From: Apiospora phragmitis
Lineage: Eukaryota > Ascomycota > Sordariomycetes > Amphisphaeriales > Apiosporaceae
Assembly (NCBI GenBank): GCA_038363925.1
Contig: JAQQWL010000004.1
Coordinates: 868,001-932,000 of the forward strand
Length of the DNA stretch: 64,000 nucleotides
Direction: 5' to 3'
Shown here: in pieces, positions 34,477-45,747 of the stretch
Position numbering within the stretch: the first letter of the stretch is position 1
Layout: each line of letters starts with the position of its first letter
Notes under the pieces: model-generated
What the model was told of the DNA's origin: nothing
What the model saw: the letters and a program-made list of their open reading frames with translations, nothing else
The model's database searches: none
Position numbers and translations under genes: made by a program

Positions 34477-35520
34477 TTACTTGGTGACTAGAGGCAACGG
34501 TAGCAAAATAATGAACACCGGGACGTAGTAGTAATTGTAAAACGTGACCCTATCCATCTCCGTAGACGTTGATGTCCAAATCCTATAGGCGAGAACAGGA
34601 GATGCTACGAGTTGCAACACAGACATCGGTTTAATCAAGATATTGTCTTGACCCATTTTCTGGTACCCAATAAAGGCGAGAGTGGCGCCGAACGCCGTGA
34701 TGTAGACCGAGGTGCCCGCCCGCAGAAGCCGCAGCCCGCGTGGCGACAGCAGCATGGGCAAGGTCTTCCGGTCGCTCTTCCGGTCGCCCTCGAGGTCGTG
34801 GAACTCCTGGACGTGGATCGTGCCAATAAACCATGTGGAGACGCCGAGGTCGATGAGGACGCTGAGGTTCTAGCCCGGCACGGCGGCGCCGAGCAGCGCC
34901 TGGGTGAGCAGCCGGTCCTGGATTAAGTAGAGGAGGAAGGCGAAGAGGTTCCGCATAAACCAGGAGAACCAGCGGGGCCAGACGTAGCAGAAGGCGATCG
35001 TGGCCTCTAACGAGAGCAGGTGCACCGTCGCCCAAAACCCGAAGAAGTGGTGCACGGCCAAAGGCCCGAGGGTCCACGAGAGGAACCAGCCGGCCCTGGC
35101 CTGGTCTACAGTGATCAGGCCGGCGGGGATGGGACGCTACGGCTTGTTAACTGCGTCCTCCTCGGGAGATGTGGCCTGGTTTCAGATATCAAACACGTAG
35201 CTGCACATAAAGCCCACGGCCAGGGTGTTCATGGTTGCCGCGACGGCCTCATTGAGGGAAGGGGGCGGGGCGCAGATGAATCTCGCCAGCAGCCCGCCCA
35301 GAAAGACGAAGCAGGAGCCCCCCGCGTTGGACCGCAATAGACGCTCGGTAACGTCCAACTCGTGTAGTATTTCCCCAATCATTCTCGTGGATATGGTATT
35401 GTTGCGTAAAGGTCGAAGAGTGGAAGGCGGGTGGGGAGATAATCGCGTTGTAGATGCTTGAGCCTGCTTCTCGTCCAAGACAGATAGCAGACCAGCATTC
35501 ATGCGTTTCGGAGCCGACAT
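34477..35520 (-). pseudogene. UbiA-type prenyltransferase/terpene cyclase, three stop codons
   Basis: A single uninterrupted 348-codon reading frame on the minus strand (start ATG 35520) matching the fungal UbiA-like membrane family, which includes polyprenyl transferases and the membrane terpene cyclase type known from fumagillin biosynthesis. The first Asp-rich site is DI-stop-NQATSPEEDAVNKP-stop-RPIPAG (about residues 111-135) and the second is VQEFHDLEGDRKSDRKT (about 235-252), with multiple helices between. The frame has no indel, but three in-frame stops: TGA at 35182-35184, TAG at 35137-35139 and TAG at 34870-34872. The two TAGs fall where Trp is usual (NKPWRPIP, PGWNLS), i.e. TGG to TAG; the TGA could come from CGA. 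All three are then C:G to T:A transitions, as RIP makes. The metal-binding residues remain, so loss looks recent. Confidence 0.8.
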
Positions 35521-36480
35521 TGTGCTGGGGTAAAATAAAGGAGAAAGGATAGTATTATGAATGAATCTATTAATAAGTTGAACTGAAAAGCCTGCTGCGT
35601 AGGTAGAAGTGGGTGGTCTTATACCATTTATATGTCCTTCCTGATGGCCTCGTGACAGGAATATGCAAGGACGTCAACCAAGTGACTAACACGACCACCT
35701 GATGGTGATTAGTTGATTGGTAGCCATAATCAGAAGGCCTTGGTTGGCTGAGAAATCTGGCACCTTTATTGTTCCTAGCAGCTGTAACCCGGCCATCTGT
35801 TATCGCAGCAGACCCGACCACACAAGCCGGCGATCTGCATGGAGATTAAGTGCCCTGCGCTGACATGAGCACGCGAACCTCCTAAGTCATGCATGCTGGT
35901 GAGAATGACCGTCAGTCTATCAGCCGTGATAGTCCTCCAGGACCTTAACAATACTTGATTTGCATCGTAGTGATAGTTTGGGCAACAATATCAAATCTGA
36001 CTAGCTTTGCCTAGCCACTGTAACGTACACATGCTTAGCGGTATAGGCTGCGAACTATACACGTCTTATGTCTCACCTCATTTCATTACAATTACTCTCA
36101 TTGAACTTCGTAGCATTGCCTCATATCGCGTACATCCACAATGCTGTCTTCGTGTAAAGGGTGGATAGTGGGCGTGGGACGGGACGGGGCGGAGATATCA
36201 CATCAGAGCCATCTTCCGATTCCGAACATTTCTGGGCCTCATCCGATTAGGACACCGCTTGAAAAAGGGGGCCCGTTGCTTAGATCATCCTCACTGCGTA
36301 GAAATGACTTCGCAAACGGTAGCCCTAGCGCTTTGCTCTACGATATGCAACACCAGTATGCCAGACATGCAGTTGCCGTATGAAAGAAGAATAAGAAATG
36401 CAGTCACCGTATGATGGCACGGCTCCCGATCTTGGCGACATGAGATTGATGTATCTCGCTCTGCTGGTTTTCCATGCGAG
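35521..36480. other. Intergenic
   Basis: Promoter side of the dead UbiA gene. No gene supported. Confidence 0.4.
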
Positions 36481-36600
36481 CAACATGAATAATAACAAAT
36501 AAGAACTGGAATGACAGGGAATAACAAGGAATAATACCTGGAATAATAGCAAACAACAAGCGGAATAACGAGGATTAACAATTGGGATAACGATTTCGAC
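36481..36600. repeat. Degenerate GGAATAAC minisatellite, copy 1
   Basis: About 120 bp of imperfect repeats built on GGAATAACA(A/G)GGAATAA with CTGGAATAA variants, plus-strand orientation. The same motif in inverted orientation fills the third intron of the CTP synthase gene and recurs at 40066-40112. Confidence 0.75.
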
Positions 36601-37205
36601 TCACGTATCTCAGCTCAGGTCTGGACTCTGAATCCACGGATGGTTCAAGGTTGACGAGCGTGGATGATGATGAGCGTGCGATGACGAGGAGCAAAGTTGA
36701 ACGAACCTGGTGTCCGCTGAACTGACTTATGGACATTGAGTCATTATTTTGTTGAGGAATCTGCGCACGCAAAAGCCTATCAGATAGATAACTGCGTGAC
36801 TCCGAACATTAAATCGATATATAACTAGTCGTCCACCTTGAAAATATGTCACCATGACTTGTTCTTCTATTATGTCGTTTGGTCATGTTATTGAGAAGTA
36901 AATAGTACGTACCTACTTCTACTGGTCCCTCCAGTAAAACATTCTAACGTCGTACCTGCCGCTAAGTGGGGCTAACTTCGATGTCAGGCAGGAGCTGAAC
37001 TTACACCGCCTACCCTAAACAGCCGTGGCTTCCCGTCCAGGCAGCTTCGTGGTGGGGCAACTGCATTGAAACTTGCACTGTTTCTTTTTTCTGCCGACTC
37101 ATCGTCAACTTTTCTCTTCGTTAACCGTCTCCCATAGATCTTGGTACAAGAGTACCTGGCCTTGGGTAGGTATATACAGAACGCGTCGACGGTCATTCAT
37201 TCAAG
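36601..37205. other. CTP synthase upstream region
   Basis: Promoter and 5' leader of the CTP synthase gene. No other feature recognised. Confidence 0.4.
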
Positions 37206-39562
37206 ATGAAGTACGTTCTGGTATCAGGTGGTAAGTTTGCATAATTCCATTCGTCGTCATGCCCCTCAATTTGTGCTTGTGCGCCTTGGTGGGGTGACTT
37301 CACTTTGCGGGATGAGCGTCAGAAGTCGCAACGACACCATGTCAAGCAGAAGCGGATGAGCTGACATGACCAGGTGTCATCTCCGGTGTGGGAAAGGGTA
37401 TTATCGCGTCCAGTACCGGGTTGCTCCTGAAGACCACCGGCCTCAATGTCACCTACATCAAAATCGACCCGTACATGAACATCGATGCCGGTACCATGTC
37501 ACCGATCGAGTGAGTCGCCTGAAATCCGGCGGCTGGCATTAGCTGACCTTGCAGACATGGCGAGGTCTACGTACTGGACGACGGTGGCGAGGTCGACCTT
37601 GATCTGGGTTCTAGCGAGAGATACCTCGGTGTCACTCTGACTCGCGAACACAACATCACCACGGGTAAAATCTACCAGCACGTGATCGAGCGCGAGCGGC
37701 GGGGTGACTATCTTGGCAAGACTGTCCAAATCGTACCGCATCTCACAAACGCGATCCAAGACTGGATCGAGCGGGTTGCTCAGATTCCTGTCAATGAGAA
37801 CCAGGTGAAGCCTGATGTCTGTGTCATCGAGCTTGGTGGTACAGTGGGAGATATCGAGAATGCCCCTTTCATCCACGCTATGACGCAGCTTCAGAGACGG
37901 GTTGGAAAGGGAAACTTCCTTCAGATCCACGTTTCACACGTCCCTGTGATCCCACCCGGCCCGCAGGGCGAGCAAAAGACGAAACCGACACAGAGGGCTG
38001 TCAGTGACTCCCGACGAGAGGGTCTCAACCCGGATTTGATCGCCTGCCGCTGCGAGATCCCCCTTGAGGCTAGTACCATTCAGAAAGTGGCGAATATGTG
38101 CCAAGTTGATGTCGACCAAGTTATCGCGGTCCACAATGTCTCGACGACCTACCGAGTACCCCTTCTCCTGGAGAACCAGAAGCTCCTGTCCACTATCGGG
38201 CGTCTTTTCCAGCTCGACTCAGTAAGTAACTCTTGGTTTATTCCTACCTATTCCAGCCATTATTCCGTGTTGTTCCTCGTTGTTCCAGCTGTTATTCCTC
38301 GTTATCCCAATTGCTATTCCTCGTCATTCCACTTGTTTTTTGCCATCACTCTAGGCATTATTCCTTGTTATTCCCTGTTCTTCCAGTTGTTATTTGTGAT
38401 TATTCTAGTCGTTATTCGCCGTTATTCTATTCGCCATTGGCCGTTTTTCTAGTTATTATTCCTGTTCTTCTAGTCGTTATTCCTCGTTATTCCAGTTAAT
38501 ATTCCTCGTTATCCCAGTGTCTCAGTGGGGTGGTTATTCAAGGAGTTGTCTTTATTTCCTCCTGAGACATCTTGTTTACTCCAAAAAGAGTAATACTAAT
38601 GCCAGAGTCGGTAGATCCCCAGAAACCCTACCTTGGTATCACAAGGGAAGCTCATCTGGAAGGAGTGGGTTGAGCTGGCTACTAGTCAAGACCACGTCTA
38701 CGAAACCGTTTCGATCGCCCTTGTCGGCAAATACACAACTCTCCATGATGCCTACATGAGCGTTGGCAAGTCACTCGAGCACGCCGCGTTGCACTGCAGA
38801 AAGAAGCTCAACCTGATCTGGGTGGATGCTTCCAATCTCGAGGAGGACACCAAGGGCACCAAGCTGGTCGACTATCACAAGGCATGGCATGATGTCTGCA
38901 CAGCCAACGGCATCTTGGTGCCGGGCGGCTTCGGTGACCGCGGAACGGAGGGCATGATCAAGGCCATCAACTACGCACGTACCAAGAATGTCCCCTATCT
39001 TGGAATCTGCCTGGGTATGCAGCTGGCTGTCATCGAGTACGCCCGCAGCGTGTGCGGCGTGAGTGGCGCAGGCAGCGAGGAGCTACAGCCGCAGTGTGAG
39101 AACAAGGTGGTGGTCAACATGCCTGAGCTCGACAAGGATAAGCTGGGTGGCACCATGCGTCTCGGAAAGCGCCAGACCATCTTCCAGCCGGGTACCGAAT
39201 GGTCTCGTTTCCGTGCCCTCTACGGAGACCTCCCGGAGATCTGGGAACGCCACCGACACCGATACGAGGTTAACCCCGCGATGATTGACTCCATCGAGAA
39301 GGCCGATGGCGGTCTTTCTTTCGTTGGTAAGGATGAGAAGGGCGAGCGTATGGAGATCATCGAGGTCCGCGATCACCCGTGGTTCGTTGGTGTACAGTTC
39401 CATCCGGAGTACCTGAGCCGCGTGCTTTCGCCCAGCAAGACATACCTCGGCTTCTTCGCGGCAGCAGCTGGTATGTTGGAGCCGATCACGAAGGAATACA
39501 GTGGGCGCAAGGACTTGAGCTACTACGCTGGCAATGAGGACTTCGCAGGCCAGGCTTCATAG
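37206..39562 (+). CDS. URA7: CTP synthase
   Basis: Four exons: 37206-37230, 37374-37509, 37555-38221 and 38615-39562, total exactly 592 codons with no lesion. The enzyme makes CTP from UTP, ATP and glutamine in the cytosol. N-terminal synthetase domain: [16 protein letters not shown] (P-loop), [54 protein letters not shown] and GEQKTKPTQ (residues 1 to about 270). C-terminal class I glutaminase: GGFGDRG, nucleophile Cys in GICLGMQ (about 407) and His/Glu in FHPEYLSR (about 538). Exon 1 is only 25 nt, and the third intron is unusually long (393 nt) and packed with minisatellite repeats. The acceptor before [10 protein letters not shown] was chosen because it alone keeps frame with the family. 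Housekeeping; URA7 is the yeast symbol. Confidence 0.95.
38222..38614. repeat. Minisatellite filling CTP synthase intron 3 (inverted copy)
   Basis: The 393-nt intron (GTAAGT...ACTAAT...GTAG) is largely made of degenerate units of CGTTATTCCTCGTTATTCCAG, the reverse complement of the repeats at 36481-36600 and 40066-40112. At least ten units can be counted by eye between 38240 and 38515. Confidence 0.8.
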
Positions 39563-40646
39563 ACTGTGCGGGCCCGGATTCACAAATTGTAACGTGCTAG
39601 AGAACGGCGTAACGGCAATGGTCGGGACATGGAAAACTAGGGGAGATTGGTAAAGGTATAGAGGGCTTAGACGCAGACCTTGCTGAGATACGTAGTCTAC
39701 ATTGTTTCATGTCTTTCATGTGTGCCGGACCCCAATGCTCTTGAGATGCCTCTTGGGGTTGGAGGCATCGATGCTCATGTATATTGGTTCTTTCCGGGGT
39801 TTCTGGAGCATACGCCCCAAAGGGGCACTGTTTAAATAGGCGCTACGCATTGATGAACTGGCTTTAGAAACAGCGTCTCATAGTTTATCGCACTGAGCGA
39901 AATCAAATTCGAATTTATTTTTTACGGTTGACCGACAAGGAGGTTCAATATGCTACTGTGCCTCACGACTCTCGGCGTCAGTAATACTCTTTTAGGAATA
40001 AACAGGATGTCCCAAGAGGAATAGACGTAACTTCTCGAATAAACGGTGAATCTACCACCCGAGACACTGGGATAACGAGGAATAACATCTGGAATAGGAA
40101 GGAATAATCCTCGAGAGTCGCCTACCGGTTATTCGAACACTTTGGCTGGGGCGCGGAGGTAACGGCTAAAGTCGACTACGAAATCCGAATACATAATCCC
40201 AGAAAGCAACACTCCCGGTCTCGCCGAGACGAATGAGATAATTCCGACCCAATGATGTTCCCTACTAGTATGATAACATGGCCCTATAAGCCATTACACG
40301 GTCGTTGTCCAATACACGGCAACCCAGTGTTAATCCCAAACTCTGAATGTCCACTTCCTGGAGACGAGAAGTGTAAATCAATCAACGACAACACGAAACC
40401 TACCTGGATTGAGCCGAAGTTTCGCTGTTGATGCTTCATGTTTTCAAAGGTTCTGGATAGAGCTAGTCGTCTCACAAGGAGTATGTTATCTCTGCAACTG
40501 TCGTGGCCAGCAATTCATACATTTGGCTTCCTCGTCCCCTTTCTCTGTAACCCTCACTCCTGGCTCAACCTGCTGTAGAAATCTTGACCAGATACCTTGG
40601 ACAAATGGAATTGACATCTTCTTAAAGCATATCACCTCATTCCATC
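39563..40646. other. Intergenic, includes third minisatellite patch
   Basis: Contains a short GGAATAAC-type repeat at 40066-40112 (GGGATAACGAGGAATAACA then CTGGAATAGG), same orientation as the 36.5-kb copy. The remainder is the CTP synthase 3' flank and the F-box gene promoter. No gene supported. Confidence 0.5.
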
Positions 40647-41718
40647 ATGCATGTAACACGCCTTATCGACAACCATCGGCCTTCCCGCCGGCCTTTCTGG
40701 CACCAGGAACTACCAGCAGAGACAACCCCACTCCCTGTTATTCGTCCTCCTATTTCGCCCTCCGAGCGGACCAGTCACTTTTTTATAGATTTCGGTCACC
40801 TGCTTTCGGATTTCCCAAAACTTCCACTAGAGCTCATCCTGGTGCTGTTTGAGCACCTGGCCCCCCACGACCTCTTGAAGTTGGTACAAGCATCGCCGCG
40901 CTGCCTGCGGATCTTGGAGAGTATTGGCAGCGCCGCACTGCAAAAGATGTTTGATAGAAGTCTGTCAGGGACGCAGCGAAAGAAGGATCTCCGCTTCAAT
41001 TTTTATTTTAATCGGCCTGTCACAGGCCTCAATGCCCTTACCTCCCTAGTCGCGGCCATCGACGCGCCCACCGATGTCACGCTGCGTCTCACGAAGCTTC
41101 CCGCGTCGAACTTCGAGTCCCGCGGCTTCCATCACTGGCCGCGTGGACTACGGTACATGGAGGAGACCGCCTCTGTCAGAAAATCGTGTGAACCAGGCAT
41201 ACAGGAATCTCTCCGACGCGCTGCAAAAACCGGGCACGACTGGGCACGTTGACACCCTCAAGCGCGCCGTGGCCAAGCACTTCGAGATGTTCTACAGCGA
41301 GGCCGGCCTCGCGGTGTTCCACCGGCAGTGGGACGCAGGCGTGCGGCCGAGGCTCGCCTTCAGTCGCTGGCACGAGGAGCTGCCGCGGAGTTTCGGCTGC
41401 GAGGTCGCGGTCGGCACAGGGGTCGGCCTCCCGACCGCCACGCTCTTCACCCTCGGGATGAAGGCGTGCCGGGACGTGGTCCACTTCGAGGTCCGGGTCA
41501 AGTTCGATCCGCTCGATCATGGTCGCCCTCTGGAGCTCGGCACAAATCAAGTGTGGTACGATACGCTGTGCTTGAGTGCTTTGGAGGCTGGCGAGTATCC
41601 GAAGCAGAGGTGGTACGATATGCTGTCTGAGAGTCCTTTGGAGCCCGGCGAGGAGCAGATGTTGCAGGATATGCTGTGCGAGATGGGCACACCCCCTCCA
41701 CGACGTTTAGTTGAGTAG
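40647..41718 (+). CDS. F-box protein
   Basis: A single-exon gene of about 356 aa starting at the ATG at 40647. Residues about 56-95 are an F-box (FPKLPLELILVLFEHLAPHD, then LLKLVQASPRCLRI), the Skp1-binding motif that links substrates to SCF ubiquitin ligases; the rest is a fungal-type variable region with no named repeats. The frame shifts once between RYMEETA and LSENRVNQAYRN (about 41170-41190), consistent with one extra base. The downstream half keeps protein-like composition (HFEMFYSEAGLAVFHRQWDA). The C-terminus has imperfect repeats (LGTNQVWYDTLCLSALEAGE / KQRWYDMLSESPLEPGE). The substrate is unknown. Fungal genomes hold many such genes, often fast evolving. Confidence 0.7.
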
Positions 41719-42563
41719 ATGGCATGGGCAGTCTGGTGAAGATGGATGGGGGTGGCGGTGTTGGTCGTTTCGTTTGGCAATGCCTATTTGATGCCAAACA
41801 AATATACTGAGGATTCAATCAGGCTGGATGCATTTCAATACATTATCACTTCACTCGTTCTCTTTGTCTACCTTCGATTGCCGCCGGCCGTAGCACGGCA
41901 GCAACACAAGGTAAACATTGATCGATGGTGCTCTACAGAGCGACATAATTGTTCCAATACGATTTCCTCAGTGCTCATGTCCAGGGTACGAGCTACATCA
42001 TTATTGCCTATGTAGTGTGTAGCTACCTCACAGGATGGCGGTGTCGAGCAGGAGGAGATAATTAATCAGAAAATAGAGGAATGATGAACGGAATGGATGA
42101 ATTGGAGGAGGCCACGATGCTTTCTTGTCAAGGCAGTTGATGACAGCTGATTTTAGTGGGCTAGCATCCATTCTGTTAGCGTATTTAGCGCTACTAACCC
42201 CTGTCTGCAGTGCAGAACACCCAGCTTTCTGGCAATCCGATCGCGTCCGGTCGCATTGATTTTCTGGGAAGGGTCGAGAGGACGGAGACCCTGGACAAGG
42301 ATTTGTTGATTAGTGGCCGGTTTCAACAACCAGAGTAATTTCCAGTCGACTTCGTGCATTATTAGGCACTCATCACATAATCAAGGAGTGTGTAGAAGGT
42401 TGCTTTCCCTCTTCCTACCTTACATACATCTTCGATTTGACCAATGCATTTCGCATGAACCACATCCATCGAGACCGATTGACCGACCAACCGATCTGCA
42501 TGGCCCGATAGACACGACTGATCGCCGCCCCTTCTCTTACCTCACCCTTCGTACAGCCCAGCC
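41719..42563. other. Intergenic
   Basis: F-box 3' flank and LCB1 promoter/leader. No gene supported. Confidence 0.4.
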
Positions 42564-44340
42564 ATGGACCTGCACGAAGCGCAAACCCGCCTCATGGCGT
42601 CGCTTAACGACTTTTCGCATGCCTTCCAAAAGATTCCGGGCAGCGAGATCTTGATCCGATACATCCAGTCCAGCTACCAGAATGACCCCGTCCGATCTGC
42701 CATCGAGTTGGTTCTCGTCATATTCTTCATCCGCTATCTGCTTTCGCCTTCGTATGCCACCCACGGCCCCAACTATGTCAAGCTTCGCGAGGATGAGATC
42801 GACGAACTGGTTAAGGACTGGGAGCCGGAGCCCCTCGTGCCCGCCCAAACGCCCATGGAGAAGCAAGAGGCCGACAACTTGCCAATCATTGTTGGGTACG
42901 TAGCCAAGAAAGAGAAGAAGCCCCTTTTGCTGTTCTTCCAAGGAAACAACATGCGCTGACTTAGCCTCTACACGATAGACCCACGGGCCCGAAAACAAAG
43001 CTTTCCAACGGCAAGACGGTCACCAACCTCGCCTCGTACAACTTCTACAACTTCAACGCGAACGAACAAGTCAAGGAGAAGGCCATCCAGACCCTGCAGA
43101 CGTATGGTGTCGGCCCCTGTGGCCCCCCACCAGTTCTACGGTACCCAAGACGTGCACATGAAGACCGAATCCGACATTGCTACGTACCTGGGCACCCAGA
43201 GCTGCATCGTCTACGCGCAGGCCTTCTCCACCGTTTCCAGTGTCATCCCGGCCTTTTGCAAGCGCGGCGACATCATTATCGCCGACAAGATGGTCAATTT
43301 CTCAATTCGCAAGGGCCTTGAGGCCTCTAGAAGCAACATCGTCTGGTACAATCACAACGACATGGAGGATCTCGAGAGACAGATGCAGAAGGTCGTCCAA
43401 CAGCAGGCTAAGAAGAAGCTGACCCGAAGATTCGTTGTTGTCGAGGGCCTGTATGAGCTGACCGGCGACTCTGTGAACCTCCCCAAGCTGGTAAGAAGCC
43501 CTTTGTTCGGTGTATAGGACGAAACTTATATGCTAACAATGATGTGTCATAGGTCGAACTCAAGTCCAAGTACAAGTTCCGTATCTGCCTGGATGAAACC
43601 TGGTCTTTTGGTGTTTTTGGGCCGCACTGGCCGAGGCCTCACCGAGGCTCAAAACGTGGATGCTTCGCAAATCGACATGATTACTGGATCGCTGGCTGGC
43701 CCCCTCTGCGCCGGTGGTGGTTTCTGCTGCGCCAATAAAGACGTAGTCGAACACCAGCGTATCAATGCCGCCTCGTACACTTTCTCTGCCGCTCTCCCCG
43801 CCATGTTGGCCGTCACTGCCAGCGAGACTCTGAACATGCTCCAGTCCAACCCCGAGCTGCTGACCCAGCTCCGCGAGAACATCAAGGCCATGCGTGCGCA
43901 ACTGGACCCCCGCAGCGACTGGGTCATCTGTACCAGCGTGCCCGAGAACCCCATCATGATCATTGTGCTCAAGCCCGAGGTGGTGCAGGCGCGAGGACTG
44001 ACCCCCGAGGACCAAGAGCGCATTCTCCAGGACTGTGTAGAAGAGGTAAGTCGGAAACGATATCCCTTGATATTTTTGCCACTTGAGTTGAACATGAAAC
44101 TGACCTTTTCTACAGACATTGAACAACGGTGTCATGGTTACGAAGTTGAAAAGCCTGCCAGCAAGGCAGAGCTCAGGCGCCCCCAATGATGGAACGTGGT
44201 ACATCCAGCCGGCCATAAAGGTCTGCGTGACATCTGGCCTCTCGAAGAAGGAGATCGAGAAGGCCGGTGTCACGATTCGACACGCTATCACCAAGGTGAT
44301 GACCCGCAAGACGAACAGGCAGTCTTCGGTCAACCCATGA
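42564..44340 (+). CDS. LCB1: Serine palmitoyltransferase subunit 1 (two frame breaks)
   Basis: Four exons: 42564-42895, 42979-43490, 43553-44045 and 44116-44340, start ATG 42564. The product is about 519 aa, the regulatory/catalysis-supporting subunit that pairs with LCB2 to condense serine and palmitoyl-CoA in the ER, the first step of sphingolipid synthesis. An N-terminal membrane helix (SAIELVLVIFFIRYLLSP) is followed by the aminotransferase-like fold: LASYNFYNF, TYGVGPCGP, QFYGTQDVHMKTE, LDETWSFGV, LGRTGRG and GSLAGPLCAGGGFC. As in other LCB1 proteins the PLP lysine is absent. Two one-base insertions break the frame: the C6 run at 43123-43128 and the T5 run at 43614-43618. Removing both gives exactly 520 codons. 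The subunit is essential in fungi studied, so these are most likely assembly errors. Confidence 0.9.
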
Positions 44341-45747
44341 GCAATGAGCAATGAAGACGTGTTGTTTATTTTTATGATGTTCTAATGAATGAAGAAAGAC
44401 CCAGGGAGTAGGTAGCCACAACTATGATGTGCTGCTACTTTGTACACTACTACTACTATTACTGCCGCAGCGCGTAGAGCGATGTGTGGCATGGTTATGA
44501 TAGACTAGGTCCATGGGATGCGCATAGAGTCCATATATAATAACTAATTCTAGAGTACTTGCCTTCCGGATTTGGGTTCATCAGTGATGTTTGTTGGAGG
44601 TATTGAGGGTAGGCAGACTCGTACTGGTCTCGATGATGGGTACAGGTACACATGTTCACGGCTTGCTGTCCATTCTTTCAGACACCATCAATTAGTGTAC
44701 TCGTGAGGTGGCAGCGAGGGTATCTTGGAAGACTTGGATCCAATCCAAAGTGGCAAGTACATCCATTCATCCATCATCTGGGCCGCAGCTGCCTCGATTG
44801 GAATACCTACACTTCAGAGGCAGCCCGATCCACCCATTCCCAGCACATATCCATCTGATCTTATGACGAGCCATTCTAATCAATGACTTCCCACGCGCCT
44901 TGTTGACAATCCCAGCAGCCTAGCAAGACTGCAATTGTTCACAACGACAGACAAGAACCTCGTCGCCACATTTCGTTTCCACGCGTTCAGCCTCTTGGGT
45001 AACTTCCTAAATTCGTACGAAACAATTGGATCACCACCGTCTTCATCCAGGGAACCATATCCTTCTGCCAGGTAAGTTATGTGTGCAGTTTCTATTTTCA
45101 GGGAAAGGGCTTTCTCCTGAATCGTACCATCTTCACTGTTGTCTCACGCTCCCAATTTCCTGCTCCTCCCTTAAAAGCCACCATTCTTCCTTGCACCACG
45201 GCACTTTTGAGATTCCCGCAAATGGGAAATTGCATTCTTGCTGTTGCTGTTGTTGATGCTGCTATTGCGGCAACTGCCACAGGCACAGGCACGCCCAGAG
45301 AGACGTCCCGTTCCATTGGTCTGGCTCTTCGTCTCCTGGGATGTGATAATACCCATCCTCACCAATCCCCCTTCATCAACCTTTGTTGCCTCTCTACCTC
45401 TCTTTGTGCCCTCGTTCCCTCGACTGATGGACCTCGTTTGACGTCTTTGGCCTCGCGACCCTTTCTGGTTTTGCCACTCGCTTTCATGAACTTCTCCTTC
45501 GTTTTGTTGTCGCTCCTTTTATCACAGTCGCTATCCTATTGTTCTGACTGTCCCTCTTGGCCTTTCTTGACGCTCGCTAATTGCTGGTTGCCACCAAAGC
45601 CAATCAACCACAGTCACTCGTTTCCTACTTGAAGAGCCCCGGCCAAGTATCCTTGTTCGCGTCCGAGGACTAGAAGGAGCAAAGAGAGAATAGCCCAAGA
45701 AGCAAACACTCGTTTATTGAAAGATTCCAACCAGTATCTCTTACATC
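44341..45747. other. Intergenic, CT-rich promoter of the glucanase gene
   Basis: The LCB1 3' flank, then a long pyrimidine-rich plus-strand stretch (about 45100-45640) typical of strong fungal promoters and leaders. An open frame there (45081-45632) has no domain and is treated as leader sequence. Confidence 0.4.

Noticed and set aside
36481..36600. CRISPR-like repeat array
   Set aside because: Units are degenerate, without unique spacers, in a eukaryotic genome; this is a minisatellite.
45081..45632. Open frame of about 183 codons upstream of the GH17 gene
   Set aside because: Leu/Ser/Pro-rich because the strand is pyrimidine-rich; no domain. It lies where the glucanase promoter and leader should be.
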